The notes below the pieces were generated by a model. It made no database searches. It worked only from the letters and a program-made list of their open reading frames with translations, and was not told the origin of the DNA. From Lysinibacillus odysseyi 34hs-1 = NBRC 100172 (GTDB lineage Bacteria; Bacillota; Bacilli; Bacillales_A; Planococcaceae), in contig NZ_BCVX01000011.1 of the NCBI RefSeq assembly GCF_001591965.1, positions 62,001 through 126,000 of the forward strand: a stretch of DNA of 64,000 nt, given 5' to 3'. The translations under genes were made by a program, and so were the position numbers. Below, piece after piece: positions 17,866 through 25,800 of this stretch (position 1 is the stretch's first letter; each line of letters starts with the position of its first letter).

Positions 17866-18592
17866 TGCTGTCCTCCATATCCTTCAATTTTTAGGCAAAC
17901 CTTTTTATTTCCTTAATGTTATTTCCATATTAACCAACTATCAAAGTGGCTACTTTTTTAGTATGAATGTGTCTCATTTAAAGTTTGCAAGAGTCTCTAT
18001 GTACTTCACAGTCACTATTACCGGATTTCATAATAATAGCCGATTGGATATCTTTTTCTAATCCTGTGCTTCGTTTAATGTTACTGTTATTGCATCTAAT
18101 TAACAATAAAAAAAGAAAATAAAGCCATCCCCATGCGTTTCATTAAAATTTCTTGTCCTCTAAATGAATTAAACCCAAATATTAATAAGTTCCGTATTGT
18201 TTTTTCTTCATAAACATTAACATAAATAGCCAATTTGATTTGAACGTCTTTCTCTATTAAATAGCCCCCTCCATGAAGAAAGACACTCTCCTCATTTAAG
18301 GAAAGCGCCCGTTTGATACAGAGCATAACAACGGCTTGTCTTTGTTGCTTCGTTTGATTTTTGAAAATAGAAACGGAACAAACACAAGACTCAAATAACC
18401 TAATGTAAATAACCTTTGCGTTTTAATAGGTCTTACTGTTGACAGGAATTAGAGCAGTTTTTTCGCTCTTCAAAAATTCAAGAGCAATTATATCTTTAAC
18501 TTTCCACTTGTAATTACAGTTAGTAAAATGTGGCATAATAACTCTTCCTATTCTTCCTTACCCCATATTTCACAAAATGGCTCGTTTATAGA
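17866..18592. other. Long intergenic region, no supported gene
   Basis: About 730 AT-rich bases. A 76-codon minus-strand frame (18096-18326) has no ribosome site or recognisable motif and I do not call it. The promoter of the phosphatase gene must lie near 17880-17960, but I cannot pick a good one. Confidence 0.4.
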
Positions 18593-18623
18593 ATAAAAAA
18601 ATCCTGTATATCAACACAGGATT
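18593..18623 (-). terminator. Terminator of the second SDR gene
   Basis: AATCCTGT (18600-18607) pairs with ACAGGATT (18616-18623). Read on the minus strand it is followed by TTTTTTATTC. Confidence 0.75.
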
Positions 18624-18705
18624 ATTAATCAAACTTTTTATAAAAATAAGGGTTTCCTTTCAAACCTATGCCTATCATATAGCTAGCCTCTTTATCGGGA
18701 CTTCC

Positions 18706-19779
18706 TTATTTTTTTCTTAAAGCTGCCCAAAGTGAAGCACCTATCCCAGCTGCTATAGCACTAGTTAGAACGGGATGTTTCGTCGCTTTTACATAATAGC
18801 TTGTTTCCCGTATCCAGCCTTTATTTGTACCACGTTCATGCAAGCCATAACCGGCTTTGTATAAGGCACTGGCTTCCGGCGGATTGGAAGGCCGGTCATC
18901 ATGCTGCGTCCGGTATAGTGTCTTTTCCATAAACTTATCAGTAAATCTAGGTGCGAGTCTACCGAGCAAGGCTAAAAACTTTGCTTGCCCGCCGACAAAC
19001 ATATCGCGTTTCGGATGCTCGGCTGTATAAAGAATAGCCTCGGCTACTGTTTCAGGTGCGTAAATCATTCCGATATGAGTTGGCTGTTTATCCAGGTAAC
19101 TACGGGCATGTTCATTGTAAGGCGTATCAATTCTTCCTGGATGGATGAGTGTAACAGAGACAGGGGCATTTTCTTTTTCGAGTTCCATCCGCAGGCTTTC
19201 CGTCCAGCCATGTACAGCGAATTTTGCGGAAGAGTAAGTGGATTGGACCACTGCACCCCGGTCGCCGAAGAAGCTGCCGACATTAATAACTGCTCCCGGG
19301 ACTCTACGATCCATATAATGATCCACAGCAGTCCTGGAACCATAAACGACACCCCAAAAAACAGTATCGAACATGCGGCGCATATCCTTAATGCTGACTT
19401 CCGTTGTTTTACCGAAAATTGAAATACCAGCATTGTTTACCCATGTATCAAAACCGCCGAATGCCTTGATTGCTGCATCCGCAATTTTCTGTACGTCTTC
19501 TTCCACCCCAACATCCGCTGCTACCCAAATGGCCTCATGCCCTTCGTTTTTTAATTCCTTGACCAGTTCTTGAAGGGCGTCCTCGTTTCTGGCGGCAGCC
19601 ACGACTTTGGCTCCTTTTTTTGCCGCCATTCTAGCTGTGACAAGGCCAATTCCACTGGAAGCACCGGTAATGACGATCACCTGGTCTTCCAATTTTTTTA
19701 AAGAGAGCTCCTCCATTGACCTGTTCTTATCTCGAAGCATGTCCATTGCTGAATCGTATTCTACGTCTTTCATTTCCAT
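18706..19779 (-). CDS. SDR family oxidoreductase with C-terminal extension
   Basis: Short-chain dehydrogenase of 357 residues, about 100 longer than a classical SDR. Motifs: TGASSGIGL (cofactor), NNAGIS, Ser in NVGSFFG and YSSAK (catalytic). The extra C-terminal 100 residues include RTQHDDRPSNPPEASALYKAG and a hydrophobic tail (HPVLTSAIAAGIGASLWAAL) that may touch the membrane. The start at 19779 has AGGAGG about 8 bases upstream; the ATG at 19797 overlaps that ribosome site. A SigB-like promoter sits 28 bases before the predicted mRNA reaches the start, so it is probably a general stress gene. The substrate is unknown. Confidence 0.88.
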   Translation of the reverse strand: MEMKDVEYDSAMDMLRDKNRSMEELSLKKLEDQVIVITGASSGIGLVTARMAAKKGAKVVAAARNEDALQELVKELKNEGHEAIWVAADVGVEEDVQKIADAAIKAFGGFDTWVNNAGISIFGKTTEVSIKDMRRMFDTVFWGVVYGSRTAVDHYMDRRVPGAVINVGSFFGDRGAVVQSTYSSAKFAVHGWTESLRMELEKENAPVSVTLIHPGRIDTPYNEHARSYLDKQPTHIGMIYAPETVAEAILYTAEHPKRDMFVGGQAKFLALLGRLAPRFTDKFMEKTLYRTQHDDRPSNPPEASALYKAGYGLHERGTNKGWIRETSYYVKATKHPVLTSAIAAGIGASLWAALRKK

Positions 19780-19813
19780 TGTGAGACCCTCCTGCATGAG
19801 ATTTATCCTTTGT

Positions 19814-19838
19814 TTACCCAGAGGCTCTTATACAAAAC
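19814..19838 (-). promoter_or_regulatory. SigB-like promoter of the second SDR gene
   Basis: On the minus strand: GTTTTG (19838-19833), a 13-bp spacer and GGGTAA (19819-19814). The -10 half fits the SigB consensus well, and the position gives a short, normal leader. Confidence 0.7.
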
Positions 19839-19953
19839 GCCGCCTTGTGTAGTATGAGCCTTTTCCATATAAAATAGAGCTGAATGAACGCGAAAATAAT
19901 GTAAAAATTGTCCGATAGATAAAATGCTTACATTCTTTTTCGTCATGTCCGCC

Positions 19954-19983
19954 TGCATAAATCAAAGAAAGGAAAACAAACTA
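19954..19983 (+). promoter_or_regulatory. SigG-like promoter of the first tlp gene
   Basis: TGCATA (19954-19959), a 17-bp spacer and CAAACTA (19977-19983), against the SigG pattern TGMATA-N17/18-CATACTA. Both hexamers and the spacer length are repeated before the second tlp gene. Confidence 0.7.
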
Positions 19984-20016
19984 ATACAGCAGTAAGAATA
20001 AAAAGGAGGCTTTAGG

Positions 20017-20250
20017 ATGGCGATAAAGAAAAATAAGGGAAAATCAAATAATGCACTAAGTATAGACAGAATGATTGAGAATACAGAGGAGAATATCCGA
20101 GAAGCTGAAATCAGTATGGAATTTGCGGGTCCTGAAGAACGCGAAAACCTGGAAGAGAAAAATGAACGCCGTAAGCATTCCATTGATAAAATGAAAGAAC
20201 AATTAAGTGATGAGGCAGCATTTATAGCCAGGAAAAAAAGATTTGAATAG
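20017..20250 (+). CDS. Tlp-like small acid-soluble spore protein
   Basis: Hydrophilic 77-residue protein homologous to thioredoxin-like SASP Tlp. It shares the core with the second copy at 21845: NTEENIREAEISMEFAGPEE, then EEKNERRKHSI. The N-terminus diverges: it lacks the PKPDDRS motif of classical Tlp and starts with a lysine-rich MAIKKNKGK. Tlp proteins are made in the forespore under SigG and packed in the spore core. AAAGGAGG precedes the ATG and a SigG-like promoter lies upstream. The two copies look like a tandem paralogous pair separated by coat genes. Confidence 0.85.
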   Translation: MAIKKNKGKSNNALSIDRMIENTEENIREAEISMEFAGPEERENLEEKNERRKHSIDKMKEQLSDEAAFIARKKRFE

Positions 20251-20280
20251 GAAAATCAGGTAATTACCATAAATCATCGA

Positions 20281-20313
20281 AAAAAGGGTTCCCGAGAATG
20301 GGAATCCCTTTTT
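20281..20313. terminator. Bidirectional terminator between convergent spore genes
   Basis: AAAAAGGGTTCCC (20281-20293) pairs with GGGAATCCCTTTTT (20300-20313) with a bulge. A and T runs on both sides let it serve the tlp gene and the converging coat gene. Confidence 0.85.
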
Positions 20314-20320
20314 GATGGGG

Positions 20321-20635
20321 TTATTTTTTCAGTAAATCCAGTGCATTATCTGCCTTTTCCAAATCATGCTGCATCTGCTCGTCCAAATCATAAGCATGGT
20401 ACATTTCATTTTTAATCATGTATTGAGCAATTTTATCATGCAGGTCGATTGCATGATCGAGCTCGCGGCGCAGTAGTTTCTTCACAGAAGGTGTAGCTGT
20501 TTCTGTAATCGCCACTGCCAGGTTTCGTACCCCTGCCTTTGCCGTAATAAGTAAATCAGAAGCAATTGCTAAATCATCGATTACAGTAACGCCCAATTGT
20601 TCATTGTTTGTTTCTTCGGATTTTTTTTCAGCCAT
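20321..20635 (-). CDS. CotF-like spore coat protein
   Basis: Helical 104-residue protein. The region VTVIDDLAIASDLLITAKAGVRNLAVAI and the following LRRELDHAIDLHDKIAQYMIKNEMYHAYDLDEQ resemble the coat F (CotF/YraD-type) fold, a ferritin-like helical pair. The MIKNEMYHAYD stretch is the usual family signature. It starts 20 bases after the companion gene with GGAGGAAG well placed, so the two form an operon. CotF relatives occur in the coat, but some are controlled by stress factors; the operon promoter here looks SigB-like. Its molecular function is not known. Confidence 0.8.
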   Translation of the reverse strand: MAEKKSEETNNEQLGVTVIDDLAIASDLLITAKAGVRNLAVAITETATPSVKKLLRRELDHAIDLHDKIAQYMIKNEMYHAYDLDEQMQHDLEKADNALDLLKK

Positions 20636-20655
20636 TGTATCTTCCTCCTGTTCTT

Positions 20656-20859
20656 TTATTTACTTGCATCTGCAAGTACTTTTCTCAAATCTTTAATTGC
20701 CTTTGTAGAAAGCTCCAGATCTTCTTCGATAATTTCCTTTAGCTTTTTGTCCTGAACTAGATCGACAAATAATTTGCTTTTTGTGACACAAGTAGTTTTA
20801 AAGATAAGGACTTCATGTACTTCAAGTTGTTCATGCAATGCAAGCTCTTTAGTAGCCAT
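20656..20859 (-). CDS. Small CotF-like coat protein, first gene of the pair
   Basis: Helical 67-residue protein (MATKELALHEQLEVHEVLIFKT...). ELALHEQLEVHEVL is the typical N-terminal half of split CotF-like proteins such as YraG. The C-terminal helix is charged. The start at 20859 has AGGAGG 7 bases upstream; a longer frame upstream has no ribosome site and covers the promoter. It is co-transcribed with the next coat gene. The pair looks like a coat-F protein divided over two genes. Confidence 0.75.
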   Translation of the reverse strand: MATKELALHEQLEVHEVLIFKTTCVTKSKLFVDLVQDKKLKEIIEEDLELSTKAIKDLRKVLADASK

Positions 20860-20899
20860 TCCATTACCTCCTAGTTTGTTGTGCGTACTCCTCTTTCGT

Positions 20900-20924
20900 T
20901 TACCCTGTGCCGATATTTTTAATC
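20900..20924 (-). promoter_or_regulatory. SigB-like promoter of the CotF-like pair
   Basis: On the minus strand: GATTAA (20924-20919), a 13-bp spacer and GGGTAA (20905-20900). It differs from GTTTAA-GGGTAT at one base in each box. The leader is about 34 bases. Confidence 0.55.
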
Positions 20925-21297
20925 TTAGAATGATCATTCTATAGATTTTTGTAATTCTTTGCTTAGGAAGAAACTTACAGGCATAAATAGAGAAGAGTCT
21001 CACATCTTCCTATAAGATTTCTTTTATGAGGGACCGGACTTTTATTGCTGGTTGCAGGCCTTGAGCGGATATTTCAATTTTAGGCTTTCTTTTATACTGA
21101 GGATGCAATCTATACATGGATTTCCAAGCTGCTAGTAAAAATGAACAGAAAGGTAAGAGGGTAATGAAGGTTAGGGAAAGTAGAGTAGTCACGGCAAATG
21201 GTTGAGTATAGGTCGACTGACCCGCAGGCAAAATGTTGGCTCGTAAAAGAGTGCTGGGTAGAAGCGGTTCAGGCAAGTTCCTATAAGATAAAAAGTG
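20925..21297. other. Intergenic stretch, nothing clear
   Basis: Contains an AGAATGATCATTCT palindrome (20927-20940) just upstream of the SigB-like site. Open frames on both strands here have no ribosome sites. I see no RNA gene. Confidence 0.4.
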
Positions 21298-21329
21298 AAA
21301 AGCCACCTCTTTTTTCAGAGATGACTTTT
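21298..21329 (-). terminator. Terminator of the yjcZ-type gene
   Basis: AAAAGCCACCTCT (21298-21310) and AGAGATGACTTTT (21317-21329) pair on the minus-strand RNA with two G-U pairs. A T-rich run follows. Confidence 0.55.
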
Positions 21330-21403
21330 ATAGAGAGATTGAATTTGAAAGGGGGGAGTAATAACTTTTTACATTGTTATTTATATTTAGAGTGGACTTT
21401 TAA

Positions 21404-21541
21404 TTAGTAGCCTCCGTATCCTCCACCGAAGAAAGCAGCTCCTACAATAATTAAAAGGATAAATAAAACAACTAAAAGAGCAAAGCCTGCTCCTGATCCG
21501 TAGCCACCATATCCACCAGTACCACAACCTACTGCACCCAT
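21404..21541 (-). CDS. YjcZ family sporulation protein
   Basis: Tiny 45-residue membrane protein, glycine- and tyrosine-rich at both ends ([19 protein letters not shown] at the start, GGGYGGY at the end). A single hydrophobic helix lies between ([18 protein letters not shown]). This is the hallmark of the YjcZ/YuaB-like short sporulation peptides found in the coat or forespore membrane region. AAAGGAGG precedes the ATG at ideal distance. A SigK-like -10 lies about 32 bases upstream. The function is not established. Confidence 0.92.
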   Translation of the reverse strand: MGAVGCGTGGYGGYGSGAGFALLVVLFILLIIVGAAFFGGGYGGY

Positions 21542-21572
21542 TCTTAGCACCTCCTTTTCCTTTTACTCAGTT

Positions 21573-21581
21573 TAGTATATG
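21573..21581 (-). promoter_or_regulatory. SigK-like -10 of the yjcZ-type gene
   Basis: On the minus strand this reads CATATACTA, a full match to the SigK -10 pattern CATANNNTA. No clear AC at the -35 distance is visible, so an activator such as GerE might help. Confidence 0.5.
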
Positions 21582-21781
21582 TAAGGATAGAAAGCAGACA
21601 TGGATATATGTAATAGTTTAAGAGCAATTTTTAGAAAAATAAATGATAGGTTAATGTCATTGAGAGACTAATCATGGGCCTGAATTTATGAAAAGCTAGG
21701 AAAAGGTCTCTAGTTTAGCGATGGAGGAAACAGCCGCCGCGTGTTCATAAACAAAAGGAGTTACGGCATTAAAAATTTGTG

Positions 21782-21811
21782 TGCATATAACAATTAAAAA
21801 AATCCAAACTA
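21782..21811 (+). promoter_or_regulatory. SigG-like promoter of the second tlp gene
   Basis: TGCATA (21782-21787), a 17-bp spacer and CAAACTA (21805-21811). It is the same as the promoter at 19954-19983 in both boxes and in spacing. Confidence 0.7.
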
Positions 21812-21844
21812 ATCGAGACATCAACAAAAACTGAGGAGGTTACC

Positions 21845-22081
21845 ATGTCTAATTCAAAACACCCGAAACCAGATGATCGATCAAATAATGTAGAAAGAAT
21901 CCGTGATATTATTAGAAATACGGAAGAAAATCTTCAGGAAGCGGAAATCAGTATGGAATTTGCTGATCCAATGCAAAGTGAGCTAATTGAAGAAAAAAAT
22001 GAACGACGCAGACATTCAATCGAAGGATTAAAGGAAGAAATGAAGGATGAAATTGCAGCCCGAAAAAAAGGGAAGGCATAA
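21845..22081 (+). CDS. tlp: Small acid-soluble spore protein Tlp
   Basis: Classical Tlp of 78 residues: KPDDRSNNVERI at the N-terminus, then NTEENLQEAEISMEFAD, EEKNERRRHSIEG and DEIAARKKG. It is a forespore-made, SASP-like protein of the spore core. GGAGG lies close before the ATG, a SigG-like promoter is upstream and a strong terminator follows, so it is a single-gene unit. The copy at 20017 is a diverged paralogue. Confidence 0.93.
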   Translation: MSNSKHPKPDDRSNNVERIRDIIRNTEENLQEAEISMEFADPMQSELIEEKNERRRHSIEGLKEEMKDEIAARKKGKA

Positions 22082-22126
22082 GAGGAAATATTTTATCCTC
22101 AATCTTTAATGTGATTTTTTATAAAT

Positions 22127-22166
22127 AGGCGACAAATGAAGCACCTGTAGAATTTGTCGCCTTTTT
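22127..22166 (+). terminator. Terminator after tlp
   Basis: A perfect 11-bp stem, AGGCGACAAAT (22127-22137) with ATTTGTCGCCT (22152-22162), is followed by TTTTT. Confidence 0.9.
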
Positions 22167-22634
22167 CATTAGTCAGTTGTAGTTATTCCCTCTAGCCCGC
22201 AAATAAAGGGGCGGATTTTGTCGAGATGAAGCATACATAGATGGCCTATTTAAAAAGTAAAAAGTAATCAGCATTAGTAAAGGGCATGTATAAGTCTTAC
22301 TATATATTCACAAATAGATGAGTCTTTTTCATTAACCGCCAACGCCTCATTATCTTCATTTTATTTTTAAATCCTAACTGCCCCTTCATTTTTATGATTC
22401 TTCTCTTAATCAGACCCAAAGACCTGTTGTTCCCCCTTTTTTCATCTTTCTTAATGTACTTTCTCTTTTTCATAGTCTAAATTAATTGTTTTTATAAGAG
22501 CCCTTCATCGCTTTTAGCTTTTCCCTTATTAAAAGACTATATAAACGAACCTTATCTTAAGTTATTTGTCTATTTAGCTTTACTATTTACCTATAAGAAA
22601 TTAGGATATTGCTACTGAAAAGTAAGTAGTCTAA

Positions 22635-22654
22635 ATATTATGACATATTATGAC
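22635..22654 (+). repeat. Tandem 10-bp repeat upstream of the protease gene
   Basis: ATATTATGAC occurs twice head to tail, followed by ATA. It sits about 185 bases before the protease start in an otherwise gene-free AT-rich region (22167-22838). It could be an operator for a regulator of the protease, but no binding protein is suggested by the sequence. Confidence 0.5.
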
Positions 22655-22838
22655 ATAAATAATTTGCTTGGTCATTTAACATAGGACTTACAACTAGAAA
22701 TTTCATAGTAATTAAACTAATTCTATTTACCTGAATAATAAAAGAAAGGGAGGGGAGGAAGCAAAGGTTAATCTCACCTAAAGATTGATAGTTTATGTGC
22801 AGGTAAATGGAAGAATAAAAAATGAAGGGGGAAGGAAA

Positions 22839-25800
22839 TTGAAGAGGAAAAAGTCTTCTGGCAAAGCAGTTAGTGTGGTAGCCTCTGCATTTATGACATT
22901 ATCTTTATTGACACCGGGAGTTACCAATGCAGAAACAACGGCCAATCGCCTCTATGAATCTTTTAGAGATTCGAACAGTCCGGCTAGTTCTGTTCGGGAT
23001 AAGGTAAGCAGCCGTCTGCTTGAAAACTTTAAAAGCGATGACCAAGTGACGTTTTTAGTAAAATTCAAAGAGAAGGCAAATGCCGAGCATGTAGCAACGG
23101 CAGCACGTGAAAAAGCAGAAAAAGCTAACTTATCGGCACATAATACTAAGTTGATACAGCGTTCTGCGGTTGTTTCAGAATTAAAGGCAACTTCTCTGGA
23201 ATCTCAACAATCAGTCCTTCAATTTCTAGAGCAGGAGGCGGCTGCCGGGAATGCCGGTGATATTACATCCTTCTATATTGTCAATGCGATTGCTGTAACA
23301 GCCACAAAAGAGGTAGCAGAAAAAGTGGCGACATTCGCGGAGGTAGAAAAAGTTCTACCAAATGAAACACGACAGCTGTTTACTACAAAAACAGAAGAGG
23401 CACCAGCAGCACCGAGCGCAGAAACAGCAAATGTAGAATGGAATATCGAGCGTGTCAAAGCACCGGAAGTATGGGACATGGGAATTGATGGCTCAGGAAC
23501 GGTTGTGGCAAGCATCGATACAGGGGTTCAATGGGATCACCCGGCGTTAAAAGAAAAATATCGTGGCTATAATGCTGCCACAGGACAAGTATCGCATGAT
23601 TATAACTGGTATGATGCTACGGCCTCAGGAAGGGCAACACCGTATGATGATTTAGATCACGGGACGCATGTCACAGGAACGATGGTCGGCAGTGAACCGG
23701 ATGGCTCCAACCAAATCGGTGTCGCACCGGGGGCTAAATATATTGCTGTAAAAGCATTTACCTCAAACGGTGGGTCGGATGCTGATCTTTTGGAAGCAGC
23801 ACAATGGATTTTAGCACCGACAGACGCGAATGGAAACCCACGTGTTGATATGGCTCCAGATATCGTAAACAACTCATGGGGTGGTGGTCCAGGTCTGGAT
23901 GAATGGTACCGGGACGTCGTGAACAACTGGCGTGCAGCTGAGATTTTCCCGGAGTTTTCAGCCGGCAACACGACAGCTACAAATCCTGGTGGAGCAGGTT
24001 CAGTTGCTTCACCTGCCAATTATCCTGAGTCATTTGCAACAGGTGCAACAGACATTAATAACAAGGTAGGCAGCTTCTCACTACGTGGTCCCTCTCCATA
24101 TGATGAGATTAAACCGGATATTTCTGCGCCGGGTGTAAACATCCGTTCTTCTGTCCCGGGTGGAGGCTATGAAGGAGGCTGGAACGGCACATCCATGGCA
24201 GGACCAGCTGTTTCAGGTGTAGCGGCCCTTCTTCGTCAAGTAGACGCAAACTTGACGGTTGATGAAATGGAAGAAATTTTGTTAGAGACTGCAAACCCAT
24301 TGACAGACAGCCAGTATCCATCTGTTCCGAATCATGCTTACGGATACGGATTAGTTGATGCATATGAGGCCGTTTCTTCTATTATTACAGGCCTTGGAAC
24401 GTTGGAAGGCCAAGTAACAAAACAAGGTTCGGATAATGAAGCACCTACATTTGAGCATACGGCACCGGCAGAAACATATGCGGGGATGTCATTGAACCTT
24501 TCTGTTTCCGTGAGCGATAATATCAGTGTTTCCTCTGTCGTACTCCATTATAAAGACGCAAACAATACATGGCAGCAGATTACAGCTGGCAAAAAGTCTG
24601 GTGATTACAAATCCGGCGAGTTTGCTGTTGTAGTACCGGGAGAAATGGTTAGCGGCAATTCATTCGTATACAAATGGACAGTAAATGATTTTGGGAACAA
24701 TGAGGTCAGCAGTGAAGAGTATGTGGTCGATGTGAAACCAGGAATTACGGTTGGCTACTCCGAAGATTTTGAAGCACAACCAACAGGATGGTATTCCTTC
24801 GGCAATCAAGATAGCTGGGAATGGGGCGTACCGACATCTGGTCCTGGAAATGCAGCATCAGGCAAAAAGGTTTATGCTACAAATTTGGCCGGCCCTTATG
24901 CAAATAGCATGAATGCCACACTTGTTGCACCGCCAGTTGATTTACCGGAAGGAAACACATACCTTCAGTTCAAGCATTGGCATAATTTTGAGCAGTCTAC
25001 TTCTGGCAGAGCATGGGATTATGGACATGTATTTGTTTCAACAGACCAAGAAAACTGGACTCAGTTATTAACAGTTCAAGGACAATCAAATGGCTGGGTG
25101 GATGCAGAGGTTGATTTATCAGATTATGCGGGTCAGCGTATTTACATCGGCTTTAATGCTTACTCGGATTCTAGTGTACAGCGGGACGGCTGGTATATTG
25201 ATGATGTCGCGCTAACTAATGTATCTCAAACTGGAAAGGTATCAAAAGGAAAGAACAATAACAACGGAAACAACGGAAACAATGGCATTCAAGGAAGTAA
25301 AGGAAACAACGGAAATAACGGCATTCAGGGAGGTAAAGGCAATAACGGTAACAATGGAAACAATGGAAACAATGGAAACGCGAAGGATAAAGATAAAGAG
25401 GCGTTAAAAGAAGCCATTGATCCAAAGACAATTAAACCGGAAGCACGTCCAAAAGAAGGGGCGCCGGTTGTAGAAAAAGTTAACAATCCTACATTATTGC
25501 CATTAGGTGCCCAAGTAAGTGTATTGGAATCGGGGCGCTCCGTTTATACAAATCCTGCTGATGGCTCTTATGCGCTTACCCATGGAGCAGGAACATTTAC
25601 AGTAAAAGCAGAAGCTTACGGCTACACATCGGAAGAACAGTCCGTCACAATCGAGGCGGATGGTACTTCTAGCGCGAATTTCACATTAGATGAAGTCGCA
25701 CAAAACACAGTACAAGGAACGATCACGGACGAATCAACAGGGGAAGGTATTGAGGGAGCAACAGTTATTCTTGTTGAAGATGCGAATATTTCGCCTGTTG

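Noticed and set aside
18096..18326. 76-codon minus-strand frame between the phosphatase and SDR genes
   Set aside because: No ribosome site, no recognisable motif, no promoter.
21010..21306. 98-codon minus-strand frame
   Set aside because: No ribosome site; it crosses the probable terminator of the yjcZ-type gene and is Leu/Pro-biased in a way typical of chance frames.
25216..25431. Minus-strand Cys/Phe/Tyr-rich frame
   Set aside because: A shadow of the Asn-Gly repeat of the protease gene.
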